A program made the translations under genes and the position numbers. A model generated the notes under the pieces. That model was not told the DNA's origin. It saw only the letters and a program-made list of their open reading frames with translations, and ran no database searches. From Saprospiraceae bacterium (GTDB lineage: Bacteria; Bacteroidota; Bacteroidia; Chitinophagales; Saprospiraceae), in the NCBI GenBank assembly GCA_019187225.1, contig JABAQQ010000018.1, positions 124,001 to 188,000 on the forward strand: 64,000 nucleotides of DNA, given 5' to 3'. Each line of letters starts with the position of its first letter. Position 1 is the stretch's first letter. Below, in pieces: positions 24,740-33,249 of the stretch.

Positions 24740-25687
24740 CTACTGCGGCAATTTCTGCAACATATTCTCCGCCAAAACCTTGAATTGGCGGTTGTTGGGC
24801 GCATCGAGATAGGCCTGAAATGCCTGACGTGCCGCCTGGTATTGGCCGGTTCCGGTGTTTGATAGCCCCAGGTAGAATTTCGCCTGAGTCTGATAATTGC
24901 CGGTTTGCGAGGAAACCTGCTGAAAAACTTTTGCAGCTGCTTCGTATTCCCGGTTGCCGAGCAACGAGACGCCGTAATAGAATTGATATTCCATGTTGCC
25001 GGGAGCGCTTGCCACAACGGGTTTGAAGGCCTTTACTGCTTTTGCATAATCTTTTTGGTCGTAGAGAATAAAAGCGTTCATGGCCATTTCTTTTTCCTCA
25101 TCAATACCTCCGGCGCTGTTGAATTCTGTTTTGTTGTTGAAGTGACGGAAATTGGCGATCACATCGAGGCGAAGCGAGTCGCGTAAAGCGCGTTGTTTTC
25201 TTTGCTGATCCCGTTGTTGTTGGAGCGCTTTTTCGGCTTGTTGTTTGTCTTGCTCGTCTGGGTGCTGTGGTTTCGTATTTTCGGCAGGGAAGGAGTCGCG
25301 CAAAGGAGGGGGCGCCTGAGGTATGAAGCCGGGGTTTTCCTGGGTATCCTGAGTTGCGGCGATGGGGCTATCGCTACCGTATGGCAGGTCGGGCCGGTTG
25401 ATAAACCAAACAGCTACGAGAAGGGCCAAAATGACGGCAGCCAGGGCGGTAAGTTGCAGCATTATCCGTCTGAACCGAAACCGGCGCTCCGCTTCGCGCA
25501 GTTTGACCCTGATCGCTTCCGTTTCTAATGAAGCGTTTCGAACGGCATGAGAAAGGGATTGTTGCCAGGCGAATTCCGCTGCAGCTTCGGGGTCATTCGC
25601 CAGGATTTGGCGGAGTTCGGCAGCTTCGGCTTCGGAAAGCGAGTGGGCGAACCAGGATTCAATCAAATGTTCAGTGCGGGTGTTCAT
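24740..25687 (-). CDS. Membrane anti-sigma-like TPR protein (module 2)
   Basis: A 315-residue single-pass protein laid out like the module 1 protein: N-terminal helical anti-sigma-like part (HLIESWFAHSLSEAEAAELRQIL), a membrane helix at about 75-95 (MLQLTALAAVILALLVAVWF), a Pro/Gln-rich periplasmic linker with a Gln/Arg coiled coil (QQQRDQQRKQRAL), then three TPR-like repeats (AFILYDQKDYAKAVKAF; YEAAAKVFQQV; QYQAARQAFQAYL). It starts 27 bp after the sigma gene. The TPR repeats could bind the TPR region of the CHAT protein. Anti-sigma function is inferred from pairing and architecture. Confidence 0.78.
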   Translation of the reverse strand: MNTRTEHLIESWFAHSLSEAEAAELRQILANDPEAAAEFAWQQSLSHAVRNASLETEAIRVKLREAERRFRFRRIMLQLTALAAVILALLVAVWFINRPDLPYGSDSPIAATQDTQENPGFIPQAPPPLRDSFPAENTKPQHPDEQDKQQAEKALQQQRDQQRKQRALRDSLRLDVIANFRHFNNKTEFNSAGGIDEEKEMAMNAFILYDQKDYAKAVKAFKPVVASAPGNMEYQFYYGVSLLGNREYEAAAKVFQQVSSQTGNYQTQAKFYLGLSNTGTGQYQAARQAFQAYLDAPNNRQFKVLAENMLQKLPQ

Positions 25688-25714
25688 TGCGTTGCATTTT
25701 GCAGGGATTAAGGG

Positions 25715-26254
25715 TTAGGATTTTCGCATTTTGTCGAGACAGCGTTTCCGGAGTTGCCGCACCACTTCGGCACTGGCGTAGCCAAGAATGTCGGCGATCT
25801 CCTGGCTGCTCAAACCTTCTTTGTACGTCAGGATTATGATGCTGCGGCAAGGTTCTCCAAGCGCATCCACTGCTGCCCAAAGCCGGTCATTGTCTTGTTG
25901 TTCAATCATTTGCGTTTCAGTGCCCGGGTCGTTTTCATCAGAATGGGGCATTTTTTCATCCCCCGGCATATCCATGCGTTTTTGTTTTCGAAGGAAAGCC
26001 TGCATGAGGTTTTTTCCGATGCCAAAGACATAGGTACACAAGGTGCCGGCCAGAGTGGTAAGTCTGCCCGATTCGATGTTGAGCAACATGATGACCACTG
26101 CATTTTGAAAAATATCAGTGAGATCGTGCGCCCTGATGCCGTAATTGTCTTTGCCCCAGCGGAGGAACTTCGGTCGGCAGCCGGCATATATTCCGGCCAA
26201 AGCCCGGTTCTGGTCGCGTTGGAACTCCTGCAGTTCGTCCCTTTTTTCATCCAT
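25715..26254 (-). CDS. ECF RNA polymerase sigma factor (module 2)
   Basis: A 179-residue ECF sigma factor. Region 2: HDLTDIFQNAVVIMLLNI ... GTLCTYVFGIGKNLMQAFLRK; region 4: AVDALGEPCRSIIILTYKEGLSSQEIADILGY-like HTH followed by VRQLRKRCLDKMRK. The ATG at 26254 is chosen; the upstream frame lacks an ATG. The minus-strand box TACTTTTG (26319-26312) lies 58 bp upstream. It is divergent from the membrane protein/CHAT operon across a 215-bp region that holds promoters in both directions. Confidence 0.88.
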   Translation of the reverse strand: MDEKRDELQEFQRDQNRALAGIYAGCRPKFLRWGKDNYGIRAHDLTDIFQNAVVIMLLNIESGRLTTLAGTLCTYVFGIGKNLMQAFLRKQKRMDMPGDEKMPHSDENDPGTETQMIEQQDNDRLWAAVDALGEPCRSIIILTYKEGLSSQEIADILGYASAEVVRQLRKRCLDKMRKS

Positions 26255-26311
26255 AGATTTTGTCAGCCGAAGGCCTGCCGTTTTTGGATTATTTTGCGGC
26301 AGCGTGGCGGG

Positions 26312-26319
26312 CAAAAGTA
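26312..26319 (-). promoter_or_regulatory. Promoter box of sigma/anti-sigma operon 2
   Basis: Minus-strand TACTTTTG, an exact TAnnTTTG match, 58 bp upstream of the sigma gene ATG. No clear -33 element is seen. Confidence 0.45.
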
Positions 26320-26412
26320 GAGACGGGGTTTTGGCAGTTTATGCCGTTGAGCAAAAAAATGTTAACAACAGCGCACTATTTTTTTAAAAAATACATTTTG
26401 TTTCGCAGCTTC

Positions 26413-26420
26413 TACATTTG
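26413..26420 (+). promoter_or_regulatory. Promoter box of the CHAT operon 2
   Basis: Plus-strand TACATTTG about 50 bp upstream of the ATG at 26470. An upstream TTTTG ends at 26400, closer than usual, so the -33 assignment is uncertain. Confidence 0.45.
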
Positions 26421-26469
26421 CGGACTTTTATCCCATTCAGGGCGTTTTTTCACCAAAAAAAATTTTTAA

Positions 26470-28161
26470 ATGAAGGCAACTCTGCGATTCAGCACACACA
26501 CGCTCCCTTTTTTCCTGTTCTTTTTCTGCGTCCTGCCGATGCTTTCCGGGCAAAACACCGGCCAGCGCATCCGTGTATACCAGGGTGAGGCGATACGCGG
26601 CAGTTTCGACAGCGCGGGCGGCACCCTTATCATTCAAAACGAGGTCCCCCTCACTTTTCAGGTATTTGATTCGTTGGGTACCGTTCCCAACCAGGCCTGC
26701 GAGGGAGAGCTGGACCAGGATTGCGGCTGGTACAAAGGGTTCTGGCTCATGGGCGACGGCAATTACATGAAATTCGAAGAAAACCTGCGCACGCTCGACG
26801 CCGACTCCCGCATCATCAGAAATTACAGCTACCCGCAGGCTGGTACTTATCAACCTGTGGTCTACCTGACTGAAAAATACCACAATGACAATCCGCCGGA
26901 AGCAGCCCGCGTGACCATCAACAAGACGGCAGGCGCCGGGAACTTTTCTGAAACGCCCATCCGACTGGCAGCTCCTGAGCGCAAAGTTGACATTGATTTC
27001 AACCACGCCCCGCGCGTCAAATACCCGACTAATTTCGTCGTGTCGTATCGAAATGACGATAATAATGCACGCGTGTTGTTTTATTACAATGCCCTTGGAA
27101 GGGCGGGCTCCGCATCTATCGCACCTGTCAGTCTGATGCGGCACCGCGTCAGTGAATACGCCAATTATCACAATACGGGTGTAGGGCCTGTGGTCACCGA
27201 GGATATATTATCTTCTGCTACAGGCGCCTCACCGCTGTATACGGGCACAATACTCGATGCCTTGAACAGCAAATTCAAAAGCTTTTTGGCGTACAATGTG
27301 GACCAGGTGGATTCCGACATCACGCCGGGGCGTACGGAACTGCGCGTGTTTCCCGTTTTGGAATCGTTCGCGATGACGGATCTGCCCGGCGATTCACTGC
27401 CCGGCAAACCGATGTTGTTTGCCGCCGTTTTGATCGGAACGTCTCCCGTATCCACGGATGATCCTGCTTACAGCAAACTGGTAGGCACTGCGAAGGGATT
27501 ACTGGGAGATACCATACCGGACAACCTTCAGTTGTCGCCCAACAGCGATTTGTTCATTCGCGGCATCGAGATGCTGGAATTGAACATGCTGCGCAGTCAC
27601 GACCCAAACAGTCTTACCGTAACGGACATCCGGGATCTGGGCAACGGCCAATACAGGGCTTTTTTCCGCATGATCATATGCAATGAAGGCTCAGCGCCGG
27701 AAACAAAAATCTCCCTGATTTTCAATGACCTCACCGGAGGGAAATACGGCGCGCGTCCCGACATCACGAACGTAACCGCCGGAACCTGGACCGGTGGCTC
27801 CAATGGAGCGCCGTGGGAGGTGCCCCTGCTCAATTTTCAAATTTCCGGTGTGCCTGAAAATTACAAGCCATCCTGCAAAAGCGTGCTGTTCTCCATTGAT
27901 ACGGACCTGGACGGAATACAAAGGCTCTACCAGGAAACCCCGAGGGCTTTAAATGTGTGCGTCCGTTTTTCTTCCGGCGCCGGTGAGTGCAGCGAAAATG
28001 AACCCCTGCCTTCGGGCACCTACCAGGACAATGGCAAATATCTGCCGGCGGAAGAAGAACCCTGCGATCTGCTGACACTGATCTTAGCGGCACTTGCCGC
28101 GCTCGGCATTATCGGATTATTGTTCGGCTACCTGCTCAAAAAGAAAAAGCAAGCGTCGTAA
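26470..28161 (+). CDS. Exported single-pass protein upstream of CHAT gene (module 2)
   Basis: A 563-residue protein with a signal peptide (ending MLSGQ), a long beta-rich extracytoplasmic region including a PKD-like start (GTLIIQNEVPLTFQVFDSLG; YSYPQAGTYQPVVYL), and a C-terminal membrane helix (LLTLILAALAALGIIGLLFGYLL) with a Lys-rich tail. It is thus anchored with its bulk in the periplasm or outside. It is first in an operon with the TPR-CHAT gene 64 bp downstream. It could be the sensor or substrate of the CHAT protein; no known family is recognised for the body. Confidence 0.72.
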   Translation: MKATLRFSTHTLPFFLFFFCVLPMLSGQNTGQRIRVYQGEAIRGSFDSAGGTLIIQNEVPLTFQVFDSLGTVPNQACEGELDQDCGWYKGFWLMGDGNYMKFEENLRTLDADSRIIRNYSYPQAGTYQPVVYLTEKYHNDNPPEAARVTINKTAGAGNFSETPIRLAAPERKVDIDFNHAPRVKYPTNFVVSYRNDDNNARVLFYYNALGRAGSASIAPVSLMRHRVSEYANYHNTGVGPVVTEDILSSATGASPLYTGTILDALNSKFKSFLAYNVDQVDSDITPGRTELRVFPVLESFAMTDLPGDSLPGKPMLFAAVLIGTSPVSTDDPAYSKLVGTAKGLLGDTIPDNLQLSPNSDLFIRGIEMLELNMLRSHDPNSLTVTDIRDLGNGQYRAFFRMIICNEGSAPETKISLIFNDLTGGKYGARPDITNVTAGTWTGGSNGAPWEVPLLNFQISGVPENYKPSCKSVLFSIDTDLDGIQRLYQETPRALNVCVRFSSGAGECSENEPLPSGTYQDNGKYLPAEEEPCDLLTLILAALAALGIIGLLFGYLLKKKKQAS

Positions 28162-28187
28162 AAACAACTGCATCATCAACTCTTAAT

Positions 28188-28224
28188 AACCCGGATCGGA
28201 TAAAACCTTCCGGGTTTTCATTTT
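28188..28224 (+). terminator. Attenuator-like hairpin before CHAT gene 2
   Basis: The stem aacccgg / ccgggtt with a 15-nt loop is followed by a T-rich run ending at the CHAT ATG (28226). It may reduce CHAT expression relative to the upstream gene. Confidence 0.5.
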
Positions 28225-28225
28225 T

Positions 28226-31024
28226 ATGGGCAAACAATTCATTTTTCTCGTCTCCTTCCTCGTACTCGCCGCCCCCGTTCGCGCACAAAAAGATTCATTG
28301 GGAGCAGAACAATTTGTTGTTCGCGCCAAAATGTTCCTGAAACAAGGCAATTTGGACAGCGCCGTTCACTACCATTCGCAAGCGTTGAAGTTTTTCAGGG
28401 AAAAAGACCTCCTGATGCCCTGGCTCCGGAGTTTCACCATACTTGCCTACACCTGGGCCGGCGATCTGAAACAACCGTTCAGGGCTGTGGAACTGGTCGA
28501 AACGGGATTGCGCGACCAATGGCGCGAACCCGTCAGTCATAAGGAATGGGAACAACTGGCAATGAATTACCTCGCTGCAGGGCATGTTTTGCGTTCGAAT
28601 GCGGGTGATTTTAATGGAGCCAAAGCGTATTACGAAAAAGCGAACGCCGTCTTTATGGGCCCGATGGAAGAAAAAGGCGACAAGGTGGCCCGTTACCTGT
28701 ATCACAATCTCGCGAATATTTACTCCCGTCACGGCGATTACGAACGGGCGATCAGCCTGCTGAAGCGAAGCCTGGAATACAATCGCCGCTTTCCGGCTGC
28801 CAGGGTAATTGACCACGGTGACCTTGCCATAGCGCTCAACGACACGGAACGCCATGCGGAAGCGCTGGCCATCGTTCGGCAGGGGTTGGCAACAGAAGGT
28901 CTCAGCAGCGAATTAAAGATCAGCCTGTATCAAAATGAAGCGAGCTCTCTTTTTGAATTGAAACAGCCGGAAGCAGCACTGGTTTCCCTGGAAAACATCC
29001 CTGCCCTGGTACCAAAGATGGTGGAGGAAAAAGGTAGTTTGGATGAACAATATTATCTGATGCAATACCACGCCTCAAAGGCCGAAATCCTTGCAGCGTT
29101 GAAACGATACGACCAGGCCCTGGAGAATTATCAAAAGGCCATCGAAATAGGCACAGAATATTGGGGCACAGAAAAGCGCCGGGAGATTGCCAAAGTATTC
29201 ATTCAGATCGGGAATATCAGGTTGGAGCAGGAGCGTTACGAGGCAGCGTTGGCGGATTTTCACCATGGATTGCAGTGTTTACCCATCCGTTTCAAGGGCG
29301 ACGACAGCACTCAACTTCCCGAAGCCGGATCATTTATCAGTGAAAATGCCATAATAGAGGGATTAGAAGGGAAAGCGCGCTGTTTTTCGGCCCTCGCCAA
29401 TCCGGTCAAAGCCCTCGAATGCTACGAACTCATTCCCTTTGCCGAGGCACGGCTTCTTTCCACCCATGCTTATGAATCTTCCTCTTTGCGTGCCCTCGAT
29501 GAAAGTCGTCCGCGTTTGGAACAGGCCATAGATATTGCCTGGGGGTTGTTCGCAAAAACAGGCGACCCGCAATACGCACAACGCGCATTCCGCCTGACCG
29601 AACAGGCGCGCGGGATTTTGTTGCTGCAAACCATGACGAAAGCGCAGGCCGATTACAAACTCGACGACAGCATACGCAGCCGGGAAAATGCCCTGCACGC
29701 AAAAAAGGTATGGTGCGAACAGCAAATCGCGGCAGAAAGGATAAAAGGCACGGCAGGCGATTCCATGCGTTTGGAAAAGTTACAAAGCGATCTCTGGAAG
29801 ATGGTCGAGGAAGAAAACCGTTTCCGGGCGCAACTGAAAAAAGATAATCCCGGCTATGAAAAATTGCTCGACGGGATCCGGTTCCGGTCTGCGTCCGATG
29901 TGCCGGCGTTGTTGCGCCCCAGGCAAGCCTTCATCAATTATTTTTTGACGGAAAATGCCGTGTACGTATTTACCATTGGCCACGATGGCGTACTCTTCTG
30001 GCACAAAGCGGAGCTGCCTGTACATTTCCGCGACTCCACTGTTCAAAAATTCATCGAGTATTTAGCCGGAGGCGAGGGAAAAGGCGACGAAGCGGCAATG
30101 GCCGCAGACCGTTGGTTCAAACGCACAGCCGCCGATCTGTACCAACTTTTAATGGCGCCCGTATTACCGGCAGTGAACAGGAATACGGATGCAGTGGTCA
30201 TTGCTCCGGATGATGTGCTGGCTTTTCTTCCCTTCGAACTGTTGTTGTCAGAGCCGTCGCAGGCAACATGGCCGGAACTGCCTTTTCTGATCAAAAAATA
30301 CAGCGTCAGTTACGCGTATTCCGCCACCCTCCTCGACCGGCAACAGGCCAATATGCGCGAGCACAGCGCCGCAAACCGCATACCCTTTGCGGGTTTTGCC
30401 CCGGCCTATAAAAACGCCCGCGACCCGCAAACCGGGAATTTGCTGTATCCCATATCGGGTATGGAAAGCATGGTGCAAAAAGTGTACGCCCTGCTGGGCG
30501 GAAAAGTATTCAGGGAGGACGAAGCGAACGAAACGGAGTTCGGTCGTACGGCGCCTGTGTGCCGGGTATTGTTGCTGGCCATGCACGGCTTCGCCAATGA
30601 AAACGAACCGGCTTTGTCGCGACTGCTTTTCGGCCATCCTTCCAGAACCGGCACGCCAGATAATGTGCTTTATACCAATGAGTTGCAAATCTCTTATCTT
30701 CCCGTTGATCTCGTAGTGCTGAATGCTTGCTATACCGGTTTCGGCAAACTGCACCGCGGTGAAGGGGTCTACAGCCTGACCCGCGCGCTCACCGCCGCGG
30801 GGGTGCCGGCCACTGTGATGAGCATCTGGCAACTCAGCGGATTCTCTTCTCCGGTTTTGATCGAGGCTTTTTTTCAAAACCTGAAAAATGGAATGCCGAA
30901 GGATGTTGCCCTGCAACAGGCAAAAATAGAGCTGCTCCGCAACCCTGAATACGATGCCGTCGTGCATCCCGCTTTTTGGGGCGGCTTGCTGGCCACCGGA
31001 GATATGTCGTCGTTGCAATTTTGA
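28226..31024 (+). CDS. Secreted TPR-CHAT protease-like protein (module 2)
   Basis: A 932-residue protein: signal peptide (ending VRAQ), multiple TPR repeats (for example NLDSAVHYHSQALKF, DYERAISLLKRSLEYN, RYDQALENYQKAIEI, RYEAALADFHHGLQC), a helical linker, and a C-terminal CHAT domain. The candidate dyad is His787 (LLLAMHGFANE) and Cys835 (VVLNACYTGFGKLHRGEG), followed by SLTRALTAAGVPATVMSIWQ. Architecture matches the module 1 protein, but sequence identity looks modest, so this is an old duplication or independent recruitment. It is probably in one operon with the anchored protein upstream and regulated from the divergent region shared with sigma 2. Confidence 0.87.
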   Translation: MGKQFIFLVSFLVLAAPVRAQKDSLGAEQFVVRAKMFLKQGNLDSAVHYHSQALKFFREKDLLMPWLRSFTILAYTWAGDLKQPFRAVELVETGLRDQWREPVSHKEWEQLAMNYLAAGHVLRSNAGDFNGAKAYYEKANAVFMGPMEEKGDKVARYLYHNLANIYSRHGDYERAISLLKRSLEYNRRFPAARVIDHGDLAIALNDTERHAEALAIVRQGLATEGLSSELKISLYQNEASSLFELKQPEAALVSLENIPALVPKMVEEKGSLDEQYYLMQYHASKAEILAALKRYDQALENYQKAIEIGTEYWGTEKRREIAKVFIQIGNIRLEQERYEAALADFHHGLQCLPIRFKGDDSTQLPEAGSFISENAIIEGLEGKARCFSALANPVKALECYELIPFAEARLLSTHAYESSSLRALDESRPRLEQAIDIAWGLFAKTGDPQYAQRAFRLTEQARGILLLQTMTKAQADYKLDDSIRSRENALHAKKVWCEQQIAAERIKGTAGDSMRLEKLQSDLWKMVEEENRFRAQLKKDNPGYEKLLDGIRFRSASDVPALLRPRQAFINYFLTENAVYVFTIGHDGVLFWHKAELPVHFRDSTVQKFIEYLAGGEGKGDEAAMAADRWFKRTAADLYQLLMAPVLPAVNRNTDAVVIAPDDVLAFLPFELLLSEPSQATWPELPFLIKKYSVSYAYSATLLDRQQANMREHSAANRIPFAGFAPAYKNARDPQTGNLLYPISGMESMVQKVYALLGGKVFREDEANETEFGRTAPVCRVLLLAMHGFANENEPALSRLLFGHPSRTGTPDNVLYTNELQISYLPVDLVVLNACYTGFGKLHRGEGVYSLTRALTAAGVPATVMSIWQLSGFSSPVLIEAFFQNLKNGMPKDVALQQAKIELLRNPEYDAVVHPAFWGGLLATGDMSSLQF

Positions 31025-31060
31025 AAAAGCCGGCATTGAATCAGTCTAAAAAATATACAC

Positions 31061-31094
31061 TTGTACGGAAAGCGAATACCCCGCCGTATTTTTG
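31061..31094 (+). promoter_or_regulatory. pckA promoter
   Basis: TTG (31061-31063), 23 bp, TATTTTTG (31087-31094). The spacer is slightly long. It predicts a leader of about 100 nt before the ATG at 31203. Confidence 0.5.
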
Positions 31095-31153
31095 CCCGCC
31101 GTTTGCGACCACCACGACCCCCGTCCTTCGCCGCTCAACGGTGTTTTTTTGGC

Positions 31154-31175
31154 GGCTACACCTGTAGCCATTTTT
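31154..31175 (+). promoter_or_regulatory. Terminator-like hairpin in the pckA leader
   Basis: ggctaca / tgtagcc with a 2-nt loop is followed by a five-T run, inside the predicted pckA leader and 28 nt ahead of the start codon. The form is that of an attenuator; whether it works as one is inference. Confidence 0.45.
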
Positions 31176-31202
31176 GCCTAACCAATTTAAAACTAACATT
31201 TT

Positions 31203-32828
31203 ATGCAAGAATTTGGACTTAAGAATCCCTCAACCAGCCTCGAAGAAATTGGTCTGAAAAACCTTAAGAATGTTTATTGGAACCTCTCGCCTGAAGAACT
31301 TGTGGAGCATTCTCTCTGCAAGGGTATGGGGCAATTGGCTGATTCCGGCGCATTGGTCGTCAATACGGGAGAATTCACCGGCCGCTCCCCCGACGACCGC
31401 TTTATCGTCAAAGACAGCATCACAGCCAATAAGGTCAACTGGGGAAAGGTCAACATCCCTTTCAGCAGCCGCAAATTCGACGCCCTGTGGCGCCGCTGCT
31501 GCAATTACCTGAAAAAGAAAGACGTCTATGTGCGGGACGTTCGTGCCAATGCCAGCTCCAATCCCGATTTTCAACTGCGCACCCGCGTGGTGACCGAATA
31601 CCCATGGAGCAACCAGTTTGCCAACAATATGTTCCTGCGTCCCGACAGCGAGGAATTGCTCGGTTTCGACCCGCGCTGGACGGTACTTTGCGTACCCGGC
31701 TTCAAGGCCGATCCTGAGCGCGACGGCACCCGCCAGCACAATTTCGCCATCATCAATGTGAAAAAACGCCGCCTGCTCATTGGTGGCACCGGCTACACCG
31801 GAGAGATCAAAAAAGGCATTTTCTCCGTCATCAATTTTGTGTTGCCTACCCGCGCCAAAGATGCCCTGCCCATGCATTGCTCTGCCAATGTGGGTCATGA
31901 CGGCGACATCGCACTTTTCTTCGGCCTCTCCGGCACCGGAAAAACGACCCTCAGCGCTGACCCCAACCGCCCGCTGATCGGCGACGATGAACATGCCTGG
32001 GCATCAGGTGAAGTCTTCAACTTCGAGGGCGGTTGCTATGCCAAAACGATTGACCTGACCGCGGAAAAAGAACCCGATATCTACCGCGCCATTCGCCATG
32101 GGGCGATCCTCGAAAATGTCAAATTCTTCGAAGGCACGCGTAAGGTGGATTATTCCGACCGCAGCATCACAGAAAATACCCGCGTCTCTTATCCCATTCA
32201 TCACATCGAAAATGCCGTCAACCCCAGCCGAGCCAAAGGCGATCCGCAAAATATCTTCTTCCTCACCTGCGACGCTTACGGCATTCTTCCACCTATCTCC
32301 CGGCTCACACCGGAACAGGCAATGTACTACTTCATCAGCGGCTACACTGCCCGTGTAGCGGGTACTGAAATAGGCGTCAGAGAGCCCAAATCAACCTTTT
32401 CTGCTTGTTTCGGCGCGCCTTTCCTGCCCTTGCACCCCGCAAAATACGCCGACCTGCTGGGTAAAAAACTACGCAAAAGCAAAGCGAAAGTCTGGCTTAT
32501 CAATACCGGCTGGAGCGGCGGCGCTTACGGCGAAGGCAGTCGCATCAAACTTGCTTACACCCGCGCTATGATCACGGCAGCGCTCAACGGATACCTGGAG
32601 GGGGTTCATTATGAAACCCATGAGGTGTTCGGAATGGCAATACCAACCTCTTGCCCCGATGTGCCGAACGAAATTCTGAATCCGCGCAATACCTGGGCAA
32701 ACAAGAGTGCATACGACAAAAAAGCCAACCAATTGGCCGCGGAGTTTGTGAAAAACTTTGAGAAATACGCCGACCAGGCAAGTGCGGAAATTCTGAGCGC
32801 TGCACCGAAAGTACTGGAAAAAGTGTAG
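31203..32828 (+). CDS. pckA: Phosphoenolpyruvate carboxykinase (ATP)
   Basis: A 541-residue enzyme that converts oxaloacetate and ATP to phosphoenolpyruvate, the entry to gluconeogenesis. Seen: the substrate region NTGEFTGRSPDDRFIVKD, HCSANVGHDGDIALFFGLSG, the P-loop GLSGTGKTTLSAD starting at residue 241, the metal-binding LIGDDEHAW, and the C-terminal TRAMITAALNG region. All are typical of the ATP-dependent class and the length is standard. It is a monocistronic gene with its own promoter and a hairpin-bearing leader. Confidence 0.96.
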   Translation: MQEFGLKNPSTSLEEIGLKNLKNVYWNLSPEELVEHSLCKGMGQLADSGALVVNTGEFTGRSPDDRFIVKDSITANKVNWGKVNIPFSSRKFDALWRRCCNYLKKKDVYVRDVRANASSNPDFQLRTRVVTEYPWSNQFANNMFLRPDSEELLGFDPRWTVLCVPGFKADPERDGTRQHNFAIINVKKRRLLIGGTGYTGEIKKGIFSVINFVLPTRAKDALPMHCSANVGHDGDIALFFGLSGTGKTTLSADPNRPLIGDDEHAWASGEVFNFEGGCYAKTIDLTAEKEPDIYRAIRHGAILENVKFFEGTRKVDYSDRSITENTRVSYPIHHIENAVNPSRAKGDPQNIFFLTCDAYGILPPISRLTPEQAMYYFISGYTARVAGTEIGVREPKSTFSACFGAPFLPLHPAKYADLLGKKLRKSKAKVWLINTGWSGGAYGEGSRIKLAYTRAMITAALNGYLEGVHYETHEVFGMAIPTSCPDVPNEILNPRNTWANKSAYDKKANQLAAEFVKNFEKYADQASAEILSAAPKVLEKV

Positions 32829-32861
32829 GTCAGGCTATTTTCCCCCCGCGTCGTGCATGAG

Positions 32862-32998
32862 TCATGCGAATCAGGGGTTAAAACTCGCTTTTGATTTTCA
32901 GGTGTTTACGTTTACGAAACTTAAAAAGTTTCGTAAACGTGGCATCTAACGCCCTGATAGTCAGCAGCCATTTGCATTTTAACCCCTGATTCGCATGA
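32862..32998. repeat. Nested hairpin: 22-bp outer and 15-bp inner inverted repeats
   Basis: The outer arms are tcatgcgaatcaggggttaa followed by aa (32862-32883) and its exact reverse complement (32977-32998). The inner palindrome is acgtttacgaaactt / aagtttcgtaaacgt (32908-32922/32926-32940). The inner element recurs near 44581. It lies in the gene-free stretch 32829-33249, which otherwise holds only the palindrome at 33109. Confidence 0.85.
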
Positions 32999-33108
32999 GT
33001 CACCCCGAATTTTGTAACAATGCATAAACGATGCACGAGAGCCTTGTGCCGCTGTTGTCCGTCCCCGCCAACAGCAGATTTTCACCATAGCCAATAGGCA
33101 ACAGGAAC

Positions 33109-33141
33109 AGATTTGACAACTTTTGAAAAGTTGTCAAATCT
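33109..33141. repeat. Perfect 33-nt palindrome
   Basis: agatttgacaactttt, a central g, and aaaagttgtcaaatct. Every base of the two 16-nt arms pairs. It is between pckA and the SWIM gene. The form is that of a dispersed palindromic element. Confidence 0.85.
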
Positions 33142-33249
33142 CGCCCTACCCAAAGGCAACATGTTGGCCTCAGTATGACACGGTGTGAAAGGCAGTTCAG
33201 AACATATTTTGAATTGCAGGTTGCTGTGGGAAATGACCTCTGAAAACGG

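Noticed and set aside
24558-24812. 84-codon plus-strand frame with a basic start
   Set aside because: It runs through two hairpins and into the anti-sigma gene on the other strand; no coding character.
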